A DNA stretch of 64,000 bases from Fistulifera solaris (lineage: Eukaryota; Bacillariophyta; Bacillariophyceae; Naviculales; Stauroneidaceae). The notes beneath the pieces were generated by a model. It saw nothing but the letters and a program-made list of their open reading frames with translations. It ran no database searches and had not been told where the DNA came from. Position 1 is the first letter of the stretch, and every line of letters starts with the position of its first letter. Both the position numbers and the translations under genes were made by a program. Where the stretch lies: positions 744,001 to 808,000 of the forward strand of contig AP026133.1 in NCBI GenBank assembly GCA_030295235.1, written 5' to 3'. Below are positions 32,549 to 42,669 of this stretch, piece by piece.

Positions 32549-33592
32549 ATGAGCTCTCACGGAAGCGCTCTATACAGTCTTTCTTCGGGACGTTTAGTTA
32601 ATCGCCGGGGATGGAACGATACCTTTGATGTACGAAAATGCGCGATAGCCGCTGTCGTTCTGTTGATACTGGCTGCGACAAACCCAGCAAACTGGCAAGC
32701 AGCGAATGAACTGACCACCAATTACGGTTTGTTTCATCTTCAAGAATACGGCAATCGACTCGTATTTTCTGCGGTGTACTTCGATATTAACTGTTATTAT
32801 CAATCCATTCTCGATCAGCGACAGGGTTTGCAAGATATCTGCACCAGTTTGCGACGTGAATTCGCTCATTCCAAACCTCTACTTTGGGACTCCCAAGATT
32901 TGGCGCATGTTTTTCATCGATCATGTACGATCCTTCTCATTACCGTTGCAATATTAGCTGCGTGTCGACGAAAGTACGTGACCTTTATTCGATCTGGATC
33001 AATGGTGATAGACGCACTCGCTTCTATTCTTTTGCATGATCCTCGAAGACCTATGCTTGGGCTCTTGTGGTGCCTTTTTCAGGAAAATTTTCTGATTTAT
33101 CCCGTTTGGAAAGTGTTGTGTAAGATGGTTCCTCAGCAAGTCAATTCTTCTCTGTTTCGTGTCTTTGATCAGGACGGCGCCGACATTGCGGTTACGGTGT
33201 GTATACTGGTGGCTATGGTGGTTCTAATCAACGTGTTGGGATACCGGTTCTGGAATAGGGTCTATTGGTTGCGGTTTGATGGCTTTCTTGCCGTAATGTT
33301 GGGTTATTACCGGGGAATTTTGGGAAGTCGACCACCGGACTATTCACTGCGGTGGGTGCAGACATTGCTGCGCACCACGGCAATACCATCCTCTGTTTCC
33401 GTCCATGCGGTGACATGGACTTTCGTCCTTATTCAAGGCTTGGACTCGTTTCCCAAATCGATCTTTACCATTATCGCCAACATTGCGGGCGCTTCTTTGG
33501 GGCAGTATCAATATAAGTACATCGGACAGAATGGCGCCTTTCAGAAAGTGATGGACGACTTCTTGAAGCTACTTGGTGTCTCGAATCGGTGA
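32549..33592 (+). CDS. Multipass membrane protein, family not recognised
   Basis: I start it at the ATG at 32549; the upstream codons are open only with a TTG start. The 347-residue protein has about five to seven hydrophobic segments, including CAIAAVVLLILAA (~residue 32), SCTILLITVAILAAC (~125), GLLWCLFQENFLIYPVW (~170), IAVTVCILVAMVVLINVLGY (~210) and a segment with AVTWTFVLIQG (~285). A short motif-like tail GASLGQYQYKYIGQNG lies near the C-terminus. Rhomboid-type Ser/His dyads were looked for and not found. Function unknown. Confidence 0.65.
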   Translation: MSSHGSALYSLSSGRLVNRRGWNDTFDVRKCAIAAVVLLILAATNPANWQAANELTTNYGLFHLQEYGNRLVFSAVYFDINCYYQSILDQRQGLQDICTSLRREFAHSKPLLWDSQDLAHVFHRSCTILLITVAILAACRRKYVTFIRSGSMVIDALASILLHDPRRPMLGLLWCLFQENFLIYPVWKVLCKMVPQQVNSSLFRVFDQDGADIAVTVCILVAMVVLINVLGYRFWNRVYWLRFDGFLAVMLGYYRGILGSRPPDYSLRWVQTLLRTTAIPSSVSVHAVTWTFVLIQGLDSFPKSIFTIIANIAGASLGQYQYKYIGQNGAFQKVMDDFLKLLGVSNR

Positions 33593-34544
33593 AGAAAAGG
33601 TAGGTTTGATTCGATGTTTGTGAATGCACGCCCAGCTAGAGCCCGCCAGTTCCCTATTTTCCAGGAGTTTGTGTGGGTATATGAAATGCGGGCAAGAGAA
33701 CAGGGGATGTCCTATTTTTCGCTTGGTCTATAGAAATGAAATTTCCATGATAGATTGAGTAGCCAATGGACACGACATTAGTTTCATAAAGCTAACTCAC
33801 TTTTGCTTTGTCGTCGGTTCAGGTAAATGATAAGAGTCAGCTAGTGCGTGGTGTTAGAAGCATGTGCGAAAAGGGTGCAGGGCAGAAGATGAACCCTGAA
33901 TCTGTTACAACAATGCAAGATCGAAAGACGTACACTCCGAAAGCTTGAGAGATGCTGACGTGATAGAGTGACTTGGATGGGAGATTCTACAAACAGAAGA
34001 TACTAGCGCCTTCTTGGTCAATTTGACTTGGAATGGGTACGGCTCTCGGGAGCCGAGATCGAAGCCACATCTCCCGTTGATGTCACTTTATGTGCGCTAG
34101 CATTTCAGTCTCTTTTGACTTCATCGTGTCGTCGTTTCATGGCTTGTTCAGTATCATTCTGAATAATGAATGCTGCACAATCAGACCATGAAACAGTTTG
34201 TTGTCGCTTGTTCGATCAGTGGTCGCTTTATACTCTGATACTGACATTCTGTGTACCTTCCTTTAGGTCTTCCCTTGTGTGTTGCACTCTCTGACGAATG
34301 AATAGTACTTCGGAGTAAGAAAGATCACAGACTGGAGACATAGCCCAGTCACGATGCTACGATGATGATGTCAGTGTTGTCGCACCGGCTCGACACGTCA
34401 CACAACGGATCTTCGGCGAGCACTCGCGAAAAAAGAACGATGATCGGCAGCTTCTTTTCGGATGACCCATTGCGTGGTAACACATTCCGAATGTTTAATC
34501 ATTTTAGTTGATTGATTGTTAGCAACAGCAAATACGTAAGCTTT
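33593..34544. other. Spacer upstream of serine carboxypeptidase gene
   Basis: About 950 bases without a supportable gene. No repeat family of the window is clearly present. The last few hundred bases presumably carry the promoter of the carboxypeptidase gene. Confidence 0.5.
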
Positions 34545-36242
34545 ATGATGAAAATGAAAGCATTCACAACCGCGATCACACTCTCTTGGGGGATGATGGC
34601 CATGAGCGTTCTGTCGGCTCCATTGGAAGATCTCGTCGAAACGCTACCGCTCTTTGGTCGTCCTCCTACTACCATGTTTTCCGGTTATCTGGATGCATCT
34701 GAGGGCTGTGACCTCGAAGCAAACGGCCCCGTTTGTAAAATTCACTACTGGCTCGCCATGGCCGAGACAGACGACCCCACTAACGCGCCCGTCGTTCTGT
34801 GGCTCAATGGCGGCCCCGGTTCGACGTCAATCATTGGTTTTTTGCAAGAGAATGGTCCTTTACTTATCAATGCGACCGGAGGACTAATGGAGAATCCGTG
34901 GAGTTGGACCAAGTTGGCTAATTTCCTCGTATTGGAGGCCCCCATCGGGGTCGGATACTCGTATTGCTCGCGTCAGATGGAAGGCAAACCCTGTCAAAAC
35001 ACGGACAAGTTCACGGCTTCCGCATCGCGTGCCGCTCTAGTAAACTTTTTCTCTCACAAATTCCCGGAATTGGCCGACAACGACTTTTTCATTACGGGTG
35101 AATCGTATGCTGGTGTTTACATTCCAACTTTGACGAAAGAAATCCTTGATCACGCTCCCGAGATCAACATGGTCGGCATCGCCGTCGGTGATCCTTGTAC
35201 AGATAATACAGCTCAAGCCGATTCAATGGATTCGCTTTGGTATGGGCACAAGTACGGCTTGGTGGACGATGCTACGTTTGATAAGTTATGGAATCAATGC
35301 GACTTACGTTTCCCTACGGTCATGGCTCAAGGTGGCGCCCATGCAGCGGCCTCGTACTGGAACAAGCATTTATTGCGCCTTCCTCTCGATCGTCGTCATC
35401 AAGCCATTCAAGAGCGCTTCCTGAAGACAGGCAGCGAAAACCCCGAGTGTCTCATGGCGTATCGCAAGTACATGATCTCGAGTAGTCACGGTCTCTCACA
35501 GGGATGGAGGAACCTGTACATTGATGACTACAGTCTCTTTGCTCCAGTTACGAACCAAGAAGACGAAGATATGCAGGCCTACATGAGACGTCGTGATGTG
35601 CGTAAAGCGTTACATGTAGAGGAAGCTCCCACGACAGAATGGCCAGAATCTGGTGTCGGCTTTGATTATACAAAGGAATATGATGCGTGCAATTGGGATG
35701 GCGATGCCATTGTCGGTCCGAGTATGATCGAATTTTATCGCAACATTGCCCCACGTCTCCAAACGACATTGGTGTACAATGGCGACACAGATCCGTGTGT
35801 TTCGTACGAAGGCACACGGACCGCCATTCTCCGCGTGGGCTTTGCCGAACTCGATGGAGGCAGTTACCGTCCCTGGTTCTACAATCAGAGTGCCACCACT
35901 CTGCAAGTCCTCGCCGAAAAAGCCCCGCTGTTCGGTCCCGACCTCATGACTCAGTCGGTGGGGGCCCAATTTGGAGGAGAAGTTGTCAACTACGAACACG
36001 GTCTCTCCTTTCTGACGGTACACGGGTCGGGTCACATGGTGCCCCAATTCCGTCCGCAAGCGGCCTTGCACATGTTGCAGAAACTCTTGACAGGGAGACG
36101 ATTTGGCGCCGCTGATGCCCACGAATGCCACATTGCAACAAATGAGTGCCGCCGAGTTTTCGGAATCGATGAATGCGTGGACCGAGTTGGCCATGTCGGC
36201 TCCGTATATTTACAATCCGACTCTGTATCGTCCCGTTCGTAG
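34545..36242 (+). CDS. Secreted serine carboxypeptidase (peptidase S10)
   Basis: The Met at 34545 begins a good signal peptide (AFTTAITLSWGMMAMSVLSA). The S10 hallmarks are in order: WLNGGPGSTSI (oxyanion region; Ser-Thr replaces the usual Cys-Ser after GPG), GESYAGVYIPTL with the nucleophile Ser, YNGDTDPCVS with the catalytic Asp, and HGSGHMVPQFRP with the catalytic His. The length of about 565 residues fits the family, which removes C-terminal residues from peptides in the vacuole or outside the cell. All three catalytic residues are present. The frame is unbroken over 1.7 kb. Confidence 0.93.
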   Translation: MMKMKAFTTAITLSWGMMAMSVLSAPLEDLVETLPLFGRPPTTMFSGYLDASEGCDLEANGPVCKIHYWLAMAETDDPTNAPVVLWLNGGPGSTSIIGFLQENGPLLINATGGLMENPWSWTKLANFLVLEAPIGVGYSYCSRQMEGKPCQNTDKFTASASRAALVNFFSHKFPELADNDFFITGESYAGVYIPTLTKEILDHAPEINMVGIAVGDPCTDNTAQADSMDSLWYGHKYGLVDDATFDKLWNQCDLRFPTVMAQGGAHAAASYWNKHLLRLPLDRRHQAIQERFLKTGSENPECLMAYRKYMISSSHGLSQGWRNLYIDDYSLFAPVTNQEDEDMQAYMRRRDVRKALHVEEAPTTEWPESGVGFDYTKEYDACNWDGDAIVGPSMIEFYRNIAPRLQTTLVYNGDTDPCVSYEGTRTAILRVGFAELDGGSYRPWFYNQSATTLQVLAEKAPLFGPDLMTQSVGAQFGGEVVNYEHGLSFLTVHGSGHMVPQFRPQAALHMLQKLLTGRRFGAADAHECHIATNECRRVFGIDECVDRVGHVGSVYLQSDSVSSRS

Positions 36243-36389
36243 TCAAGAGGCTATGGTGGAAGTATTGTAATGTATAAGAACTACTAAGAGAGATATCGCA
36301 AGCGGAGATTTCTGTAGAACAGTGGTGTTTTGTTGTGGTAAGGTTCTCGTTTCTTCTATACGTTACTATGAACAATTGTATTTACTTGG

Positions 36390-36667
36390 CCAAAAGGAAA
36401 AACAGAGGAAGAAGGAGAGCAATGACAATAGAACCCAAGTAAGCCGCATTTCTGAATACCGCCGGATTCATTTTTTTCTTCCTTTAGGTCCTCCTCTTTG
36501 ACTTTCACTTTGAGATGAAGCATCGTAGTCGAAGTGAAAGGCGACGGACTTGTTTTCGTCATGGGTGACGACGAGGTCGATAGAGCAGCATATTTGGGGG
36601 CAATGACGAATGCTTGAGCGTTCGAAGTGATCAATGCAAAAAGGACTAATCCGAGGAAACGATGCAT
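36390..36667 (-). CDS. Small plastid-targeted single-membrane-span protein
   Basis: The N-terminus MHRFLGLVLFALITSNAQA is a signal peptide followed directly by FVIAPK. Cleavage before Phe is the heterokont bipartite plastid-targeting pattern (ASAFAP-like). After a Ser/Thr-rich transit region and KVKVKEEDLKEEK, the annotated register runs on into unlikely sequence. Skipping one base in the T7 run at 36471-36477 gives NPAVFRNAAYLG, then a hydrophobic span SIVIALLLPLFFLLAK and a stop near 36390. That single-span C-terminus with a Lys cap looks like a small thylakoid or envelope membrane subunit. I cannot name it. Confidence 0.55.
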
Positions 36668-36980
36668 AATGAACTTGGTGATAAAATGAAGTTTACGAAT
36701 GCTAATTATCAATAAGAAGGGAAACAACAGGATACTTCGTGTGTCGTTTTCGGAGGGAATTTGTGCGGTGCGAAAAAGGGCGAGGAGTCAGTGCTCCGTG
36801 CCGTCCGGATCACGTCATCTTGTAGAACTCACTAGACCGCTGGGACAGAAGACCAGAATTTACTTAGCAAGAACGCGGTGGCGATGATGCTTTTTTTGCC
36901 AAGCTTTTTTTATTTTGCTATCATGCGTTATACTACTTGTAGTTGATTTCTATGCGATCCCTTTTTCTATCAACAACATT

Positions 36981-39196
36981 ATGAACGACTCGAGCAATCT
37001 TTTGTTATCAAGTTTATCCGAAAATGCAATCAGTCATTCCGGAAATGCCCGGCAAGTGAGCGACGGAGACGATGGTCAAGAACAGCTGTCGCACGATCTC
37101 TCGATGTTTTTGGCCAATCCTTCCCTGCGCGCTGCTCTTGCGGATGGATCTCTTGATTTAACGAGTTATTCTGATCAAGTGGAAAAGAGATGCACGAATT
37201 AGAAACCAAGTGCATTGAAGCGTATCGTAGTAAATCCGACGAAATTTTATCGATGCGCGCGGATTTGGACACTTGTCAATCCGTCCTAAGCCAACTTCAA
37301 GAAATGTTATTAGGTTTTAAAGCTGATTTGGGAGGGTTATCCGGTGAAATTCGACAATTGCAAGAGAAAAGTAGAACTTTGGATGTGCAGCTCAAAAATA
37401 GAAAGTCAGCGGAACACGGGTTACGAGAGTTTTTAGAACACGTTGTCATTGCCCCGTCGGTGGCACACGCGATTACGACGGGACGGGTGAATCCTACATT
37501 TGTTCAGTGTGTACAGGAACTCAATCAAATTTACCGCGATACGCACAACAACTCAAAACCTCAGCCGTGGTCGGCGAATCGCGCCCCGGGCGAAACCACA
37601 GCTGGGAAAGAAATGCAAGAACAAGTTCACACGTTGCGTCTGTTGGCAGCGGCCCGCACACGAGAGTACTTCCTGGAACAAATGGCTTTGTTGCGTCGTC
37701 CCCAGACCAACGTCCGTATGATTCAAGTACACGGCTTGGTGAAGTATGCCGCACTGCAGGATTTTTTGGAAGAAGCCAGTCCCCCATTCGCCACGGAAGT
37801 GTTCAATGTGTACGTTGAGTCGATGAGCAAAACGTTGCAGCAGTTATTCCGAACCTATCAGGCACAATTGCTCCAGCTTGATTCCACCAAAACTTCAGCG
37901 ACTCGTCAAGATGTCATTGCGATTGACGATCAACTCCTGCGAGACTCTCTTACCACGCGCGCCAAGAAACGAGTCGATGTCTTTTGTTTGGGAAAACGAG
38001 CATCGGACTGCCTGGACGATATAGACTCTCATCAACCCATCTTGGCGCATGTAGCACTCGCGGAAAATATCAAATATCCTTATGAGCGCTTGTTCCGCTC
38101 CTTGTTGGGGCATCTCGTGGATGCTGTGACGAATGAACATGTTTTCTGTCGTCAATTTTTCAAGCGTGACGCCTTTCAACTTCTGTTCAATGGAACATTC
38201 TCGCTTTTACTGGAACAGCTGGAGAACTATTTGTTTGGATGTCATGATGCGCTGTGCTTGCTCTTGATGATCAAGGTCACGCATTCGTACAAACGACTGG
38301 CGAGAAGCCGCACCATTCATTCGCTCGATTCGTTCTTCGACCAGTGCACCAAATTGCTCTGGCCTCGTCTCAAAATTATCGTGGAGGCGAACTTGAGGAG
38401 TTTAAAACAAGCTACCGCGGCAAAGCTTGGCGGTGTTGAATTGCATGCCCACTACATGTCTCGACGTTTTGCCGAATTTACCTGCAGCATTCTGCTCATT
38501 CTACAGAATACCAAGCAAGCACCTCGCCCGGGTTCTGGAATTAGCACGACTGACGTCGTAACTCCTAGTAAAGCTATGCGGTCGTCATCTTCTGTCTCGG
38601 GGAGCTCTTTTACACCTGGCGCTACCGATGAGTTGGCCTCGATGAGTGCTGGCGAAAAGTTATTGGAAGACTTGTCGGAAATGATTGATGAATTCATCGC
38701 TCTGTTGAAACGTCTATCCGACGAACACGCATCGCAGACGAAGAAAACAGTATTTGTTATCAATAACCTAGATCAAGTCGTATCCATATTCCAGGAGCGT
38801 CGCGTGGTGGGAAAAGAATTCAACAAATTTGTTGAGCATCTCATGACACAGCGAGAGAATTTTGTCGATACTGAGCTTCTCGCTACGGGATTTTCTAACA
38901 TGATAGCATTTGTTCAGCAGACAGAAGCTGATTTTGCGAGTAAAAGTGGCACAGGCGTAGATTGCGAGGTAAACGCGCAGGAAGTAGAGGCGCTTGTGTT
39001 GAGTTTTGCGTCCAGCTGGAAGAGCAACATTGAACTCATTAATCGAGATGTGCTATCCTACTTTTCTAATTTCCGCAACGGTATGGAGATTCTGAAACAA
39101 GTATTGACCCAGCTCCTTCTCTACTATACCCGGTTCCAAGATCTGATTCGCAAAGTCTGGAAAAATAAGCTGCCTCCTTTTGCAAGGACTTGGTAG
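36981..39196 (+). CDS. VPS52: Vps52, GARP/EARP tethering complex subunit
   Basis: Read across one break this is a protein of about 735 residues. The coiled-coil Vps52/Sac2 signature is clear in the main frame: LGFKADLGGLSGEIRQLQEK, LKNRKSAEHGLREFLEHVV and VNPTFVQCVQELNQIYR, followed by the region YFLEQMALLRRPQTNVRMIQ through FNVYVESMSKTLQQLFRTYQ. Vps52 acts with Vps51, Vps53 and Vps54 in retrograde transport from endosomes to the trans-Golgi network. The first ~70 codons (Met 36981) are in another register. Adding one A to the run at 37183-37186 joins QVEK to EMHELETKC. Confidence 0.85.
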
Positions 39197-39679
39197 CAAC
39201 GTCTGTGATCTTGGCGGAAATCAAGAAGTACGCTCTTGCTATTTGATAAGAAAGTAAACTAATTTCGTACATGATTACTTCTTTCATGACAGTTACAATT
39301 CGGCTATCTTGAAGACCTGCAGTACTTGTCGATACCTGGTACTTATGCAATGATATCACTAAGCGTTGCCAGGCGCAGTCCCAGAATGATCATTTTTCGA
39401 GGAGCGAGTAGTGTGCTTCGCATCTTGTGTTGCTTTACGTTCTATGGTTACTGCGCTTTGAATAGTGGATCCATCATCAGTTACTGTCGGAATCAATGGG
39501 AGAGAACCAGAACCTTCTGCATTTGAATCTTGGTCAACCTCGCCTGCCAGCTATTTTAGTACTTAGGCATCAATGATTCGATTGATAGGACAGATATAAC
39601 TTGCAATATCAAGATAAGTCAGTTGCGACAAAAGATCAAGAGTTAGAACTTCATAGCTGCATTTGGAATGGAACCATGG
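39197..39679. other. Short spacer between Vps52 and a small secreted protein gene
   Basis: About 480 bases with no supportable gene and no member of the recognised repeat families. Confidence 0.4.
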
Positions 39680-39922
39680 TTACGGCTGTGACGAACTGAG
39701 CGAATCCAAATGATCCGGATCTGTGATATAAATTGATATTTCGCTTTTCGACCTCGTATCGCACTCGGCGACCAAGCAGTAGATGAAACCTTCGGGATTG
39801 GTGCGGCATTTGAAAGCATCGCCGACGGCACCTCGCTTCAGGATAGAACAGAGCACGGAATCCACGGGAATAGTAAGGACGCAAGACACAAATAGTGCGA
39901 GAAGGGAGCCTACTAGTTTCAT
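39680..39922 (-). CDS. Small secreted cysteine-containing protein
   Basis: This 80-residue frame begins with ATG and a strong signal peptide (MKLVGSLLALFVSCVLTIPV). The mature part has four cysteines (LCS, FKC, YCL, ECD), enough for two disulfides, and ends in an acidic/serine tail. I recognise no family. An overlapping frame in another register (39651-39926) lacks a signal peptide and looks like a shadow. It could be a cell-wall or signalling peptide, but that is speculation. Confidence 0.45.
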   Translation of the reverse strand: MKLVGSLLALFVSCVLTIPVDSVLCSILKRGAVGDAFKCRTNPEGFIYCLVAECDTRSKSEISIYITDPDHLDSLSSSQP

Positions 39923-40027
39923 TCATAGTTCACCGTGAAAGATTCGAAGTTTTGATAGTTTGGTGTATCTTTCGTATTTTATACAGGAAATCACTTCGTT
40001 CGTTTTACGGAGCATCGAGATGAGACT

Positions 40028-40682
40028 TCATTTTTTAAAAATGCTCAAAGAAGGTTCGCATCGTGAATGAAAACCTTGTTCTTCTAGAAAAGGTGGCAAG
40101 TACATAGTATTGACAACGCATGAATGTCGATGCAATTTGGAGCGGTTGGGGTTTTGCAATCCGCAGACGGATGGTGTTCGGTGGTAGAACACGTGGGCGA
40201 TAATCATTTTGAAAGCGCGCCTCCAATCGCACTCTTCACTCTTCAAGTACTTCGGGTTCATCAACATAACATGATTGCAATCGAAAAGACGCCCATGTTG
40301 AATTGTGTATTCGTTTGGGCGATTGCAAAGTGTAAAACAAGCATCGCAGATCGCAGCAAAAAGAAAAAATGAAGATTTTTTGCGGATATTATTTAACGTT
40401 AAGACATGGATTCCATTTATTATCGAGAACCACTTCAAGATTCTCTTAGCATGATTGTGTACGACGAAATCTCCTCCGCCCAATAGCCTCCGCCTCGATC
40501 CACCGCACACCCTTTTTTTGTTGCTCATCATCATTCCGCTGCTTGCTACTTCATTGCATACAGGAATCGCAAGGCGAATAACTTCATACTGTTGAGAAAG
40601 GAAAGAAGAATTCGTAGAAACGGAGGAGCGACGGGAGATGCTATCGTAAGCGCCGTCCGCCTGGTTTCTGCTCCTTTGCTTA
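40028..40682 (-). other. Candidate long antisense frame, unverified
   Basis: A register stays open for about 298 codons (40028-40921), of which roughly 218 lie outside the SET gene. This is longer than chance would usually give at this base composition. A Met lies near 40720. It has scattered Cys/His (CDACFTLCNRPNEY and FDCNHVMLMNP) but no recognised domain, no signal peptide, and it overlaps the 5' end of the SET gene head-on. It may be a real gene or a by-product of codon bias. Confidence 0.25.
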
Positions 40683-40694
40683 TTGTGCAACGAA

Positions 40695-42204
40695 ATGCCT
40701 AGTGTGTCAAGCATGGCTGACACTCCAAAAAGTAAACGACAAAAAGTAGATTCCGCGTCAAAGGAGCAAAGTGCTTTCAAGAGGCTTGTCGAGTGGATGA
40801 GATGCAAAGACAGCGAAGTATGTGATGCGCTTTGCTTTAACGAAGCGACAAGAGAGCTATACGCCGACTCATTTATCACAGAAGGCTTTATTCTGATGAG
40901 ACTTTCCAAACAAGTTATCATTAGCCGTCAATATTTGGTTCCAGATTGCTTTATAGAAATCGCGCGAGGTGCAATTAAGGATAACACGTCTTCGCAGCAG
41001 CAAGCGGAACACCAAGAGGATATTGCTCTCGCACTTTATTTAGCCAACAGAGAAGAAGCAATAAAGCCTTATCTTGATATATTACCGTCATGCATAGACC
41101 AGAATCTCCCGGTCACATGGACTCTGGAAGAACGAGCGCCGCGTCTTTGTGGATCGCCCGTCTTGAAGGAAATCGAACTTCGCGAGAGAAAAAACTTCGA
41201 AGACTACAAGAACATCTCCGACTTCTTGGCTTGTAATGAACATCTTCTAAAATGCCCTAGCAAGGAGGCTTTCGATAATGCCTTGGCGTGGGTCCGGAGC
41301 CGAGCTTTCGGTATGGATGGCGCGCTTCGGACTAACTCTGGTGACGCTGTCCCGGCAATGATGCCTCTTTTGGATCTGTGCAACCATGCCCGAGGGAGAA
41401 CCGTTTCGAAGAATATTTCATACAGCTATGAGGGAGGGCTGTGTCGTCGTGAAAGCACTTCGAGACATCTCACCAGGTGAAGTACTGCGAATTACGTATG
41501 GAGCGCTTCCAAATTCTCTGCTGTTAATGAACTACGGGTTTTGTCTGGAAGAAAACTATGAGCCAGATGGATCGTCTAATGACATACTGGCATTTGAACC
41601 AATTGCTGGAGGAGCGCTGGTGATTGATTTGCGGACTGGTCCGAAAAGCTACACGTACGGAAAGCTGGTACAGGCTCTTGAATGTTATTTAGCTCATAGT
41701 GAAGAAGATCACAGAGAAACCGCGATTGAAGAAGAAAGCGAGTCCGATTCATGTCACCTTCTTGAAGACAATGAGGAGGATCTTGATGGTTCTATGCTTT
41801 ACGCAGCCTGTGGTGACGATTATCGTTGTTCGTCTGCCTGCGACAATGATCTCTCTTTGGAATGCGAAGCATTGAGGAATCTCGAAACTAGACTGCTGTC
41901 CCTTTTACGTAATTACAAGCTTGGGGAAATTAAACAGGTGACTGATATTGATTCTCAATTGGCCGCAAATACTCGCAATAGGTTCTCATCTATTCTTACG
42001 CGATCCGAAATGCGAACTATCAGCTTCTTTCTTCAGGTTGCTCGGCGTATTTTGTCAATGCTTAGGTTCAAACGAGACCATTTGCAGTACAATCCTTGCG
42101 CATTAAGTAGCAACCTAGACTGTATAAACCTCAAGAAGCAAATGGAGGATCTGGTTGATGTTTACATGCGTATTCGGCATCCCGATATAAGTTTGCGGCG
42201 ATAA
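40695..42204 (+). CDS. SET-domain protein lysine methyltransferase
   Basis: The protein, about 500 residues once joined, resembles the Rubisco LSMT / SETD3-6 / RKM class of non-histone lysine methyltransferases, with a SET domain split by an insert and a C-terminal substrate-binding helical region. Visible SET motifs are AMMPLLDLCNHARG (DLxNH) and GEVLRITYGALPNSLLLMNY (GE-x-YG plus NxxLLxxYGF). The frame changes at about 41436-41438; one G fewer in that run joins SYEGG to CVVVKALRDISPG. An acidic insert (EEESESDSCHLLEDNEEDLD) follows the SET core. Start at 40695 or 40713; both are ATG. Substrate unknown. Confidence 0.8.
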
Positions 42205-42669
42205 AGATGCCTTTTAAGCTAACACGCATTGATGTGTATCGACGAAACCACGTTCGATTTCAAGGTACACTACGAGAAAGTTAGCCAGCTCAGCTATTCA
42301 CGTCGCAATCAATCGTTGGAATCTGTGTAGATTTGTAACGGCACGTCAAATTTCTGATTGGTTAACCATGTGGTGACTTGAACCTGGTGGTTGGAAATGG
42401 TTTGGCATCGAGGCAAGTAGCATCCGCAGGCCCGTGACGTCCACAATGTTAGACCCAATAAGCCGCGAAACCGATTCTGTTAATGATATACGCCATCGTT
42501 TTGGCAATGACGCGTACTGTTCTTGTGGCATTTGCCGGTGAAATAAATGAGCAACTATTATGGAAGCAGGTGACATCTACTTTCGTTAGCCACAGAGACC
42601 ATTAAGTAACGCCCCATCCACAAAGTCGCATAAACCGATTTAGAATCCTAAGTCGAATGAGCCAATCAT
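42205..42669. other. Convergent spacer
   Basis: It lies between the 3' ends of the SET gene and the large solenoid gene. A short antisense frame (42346-42576) has no features. Nothing else is seen. Confidence 0.4.

Noticed and set aside
34321-34365. CAGACTGGAGACATAGCCCAG resembling the dispersed hairpin motif
   Set aside because: The loop and flanks do not match the consensus; only the GACTG/CAGTC words are shared.
35610-36194. 194-codon antisense frame in the carboxypeptidase gene
   Set aside because: The plus-strand gene has all S10 motifs; the antisense frame has none and is a shadow.
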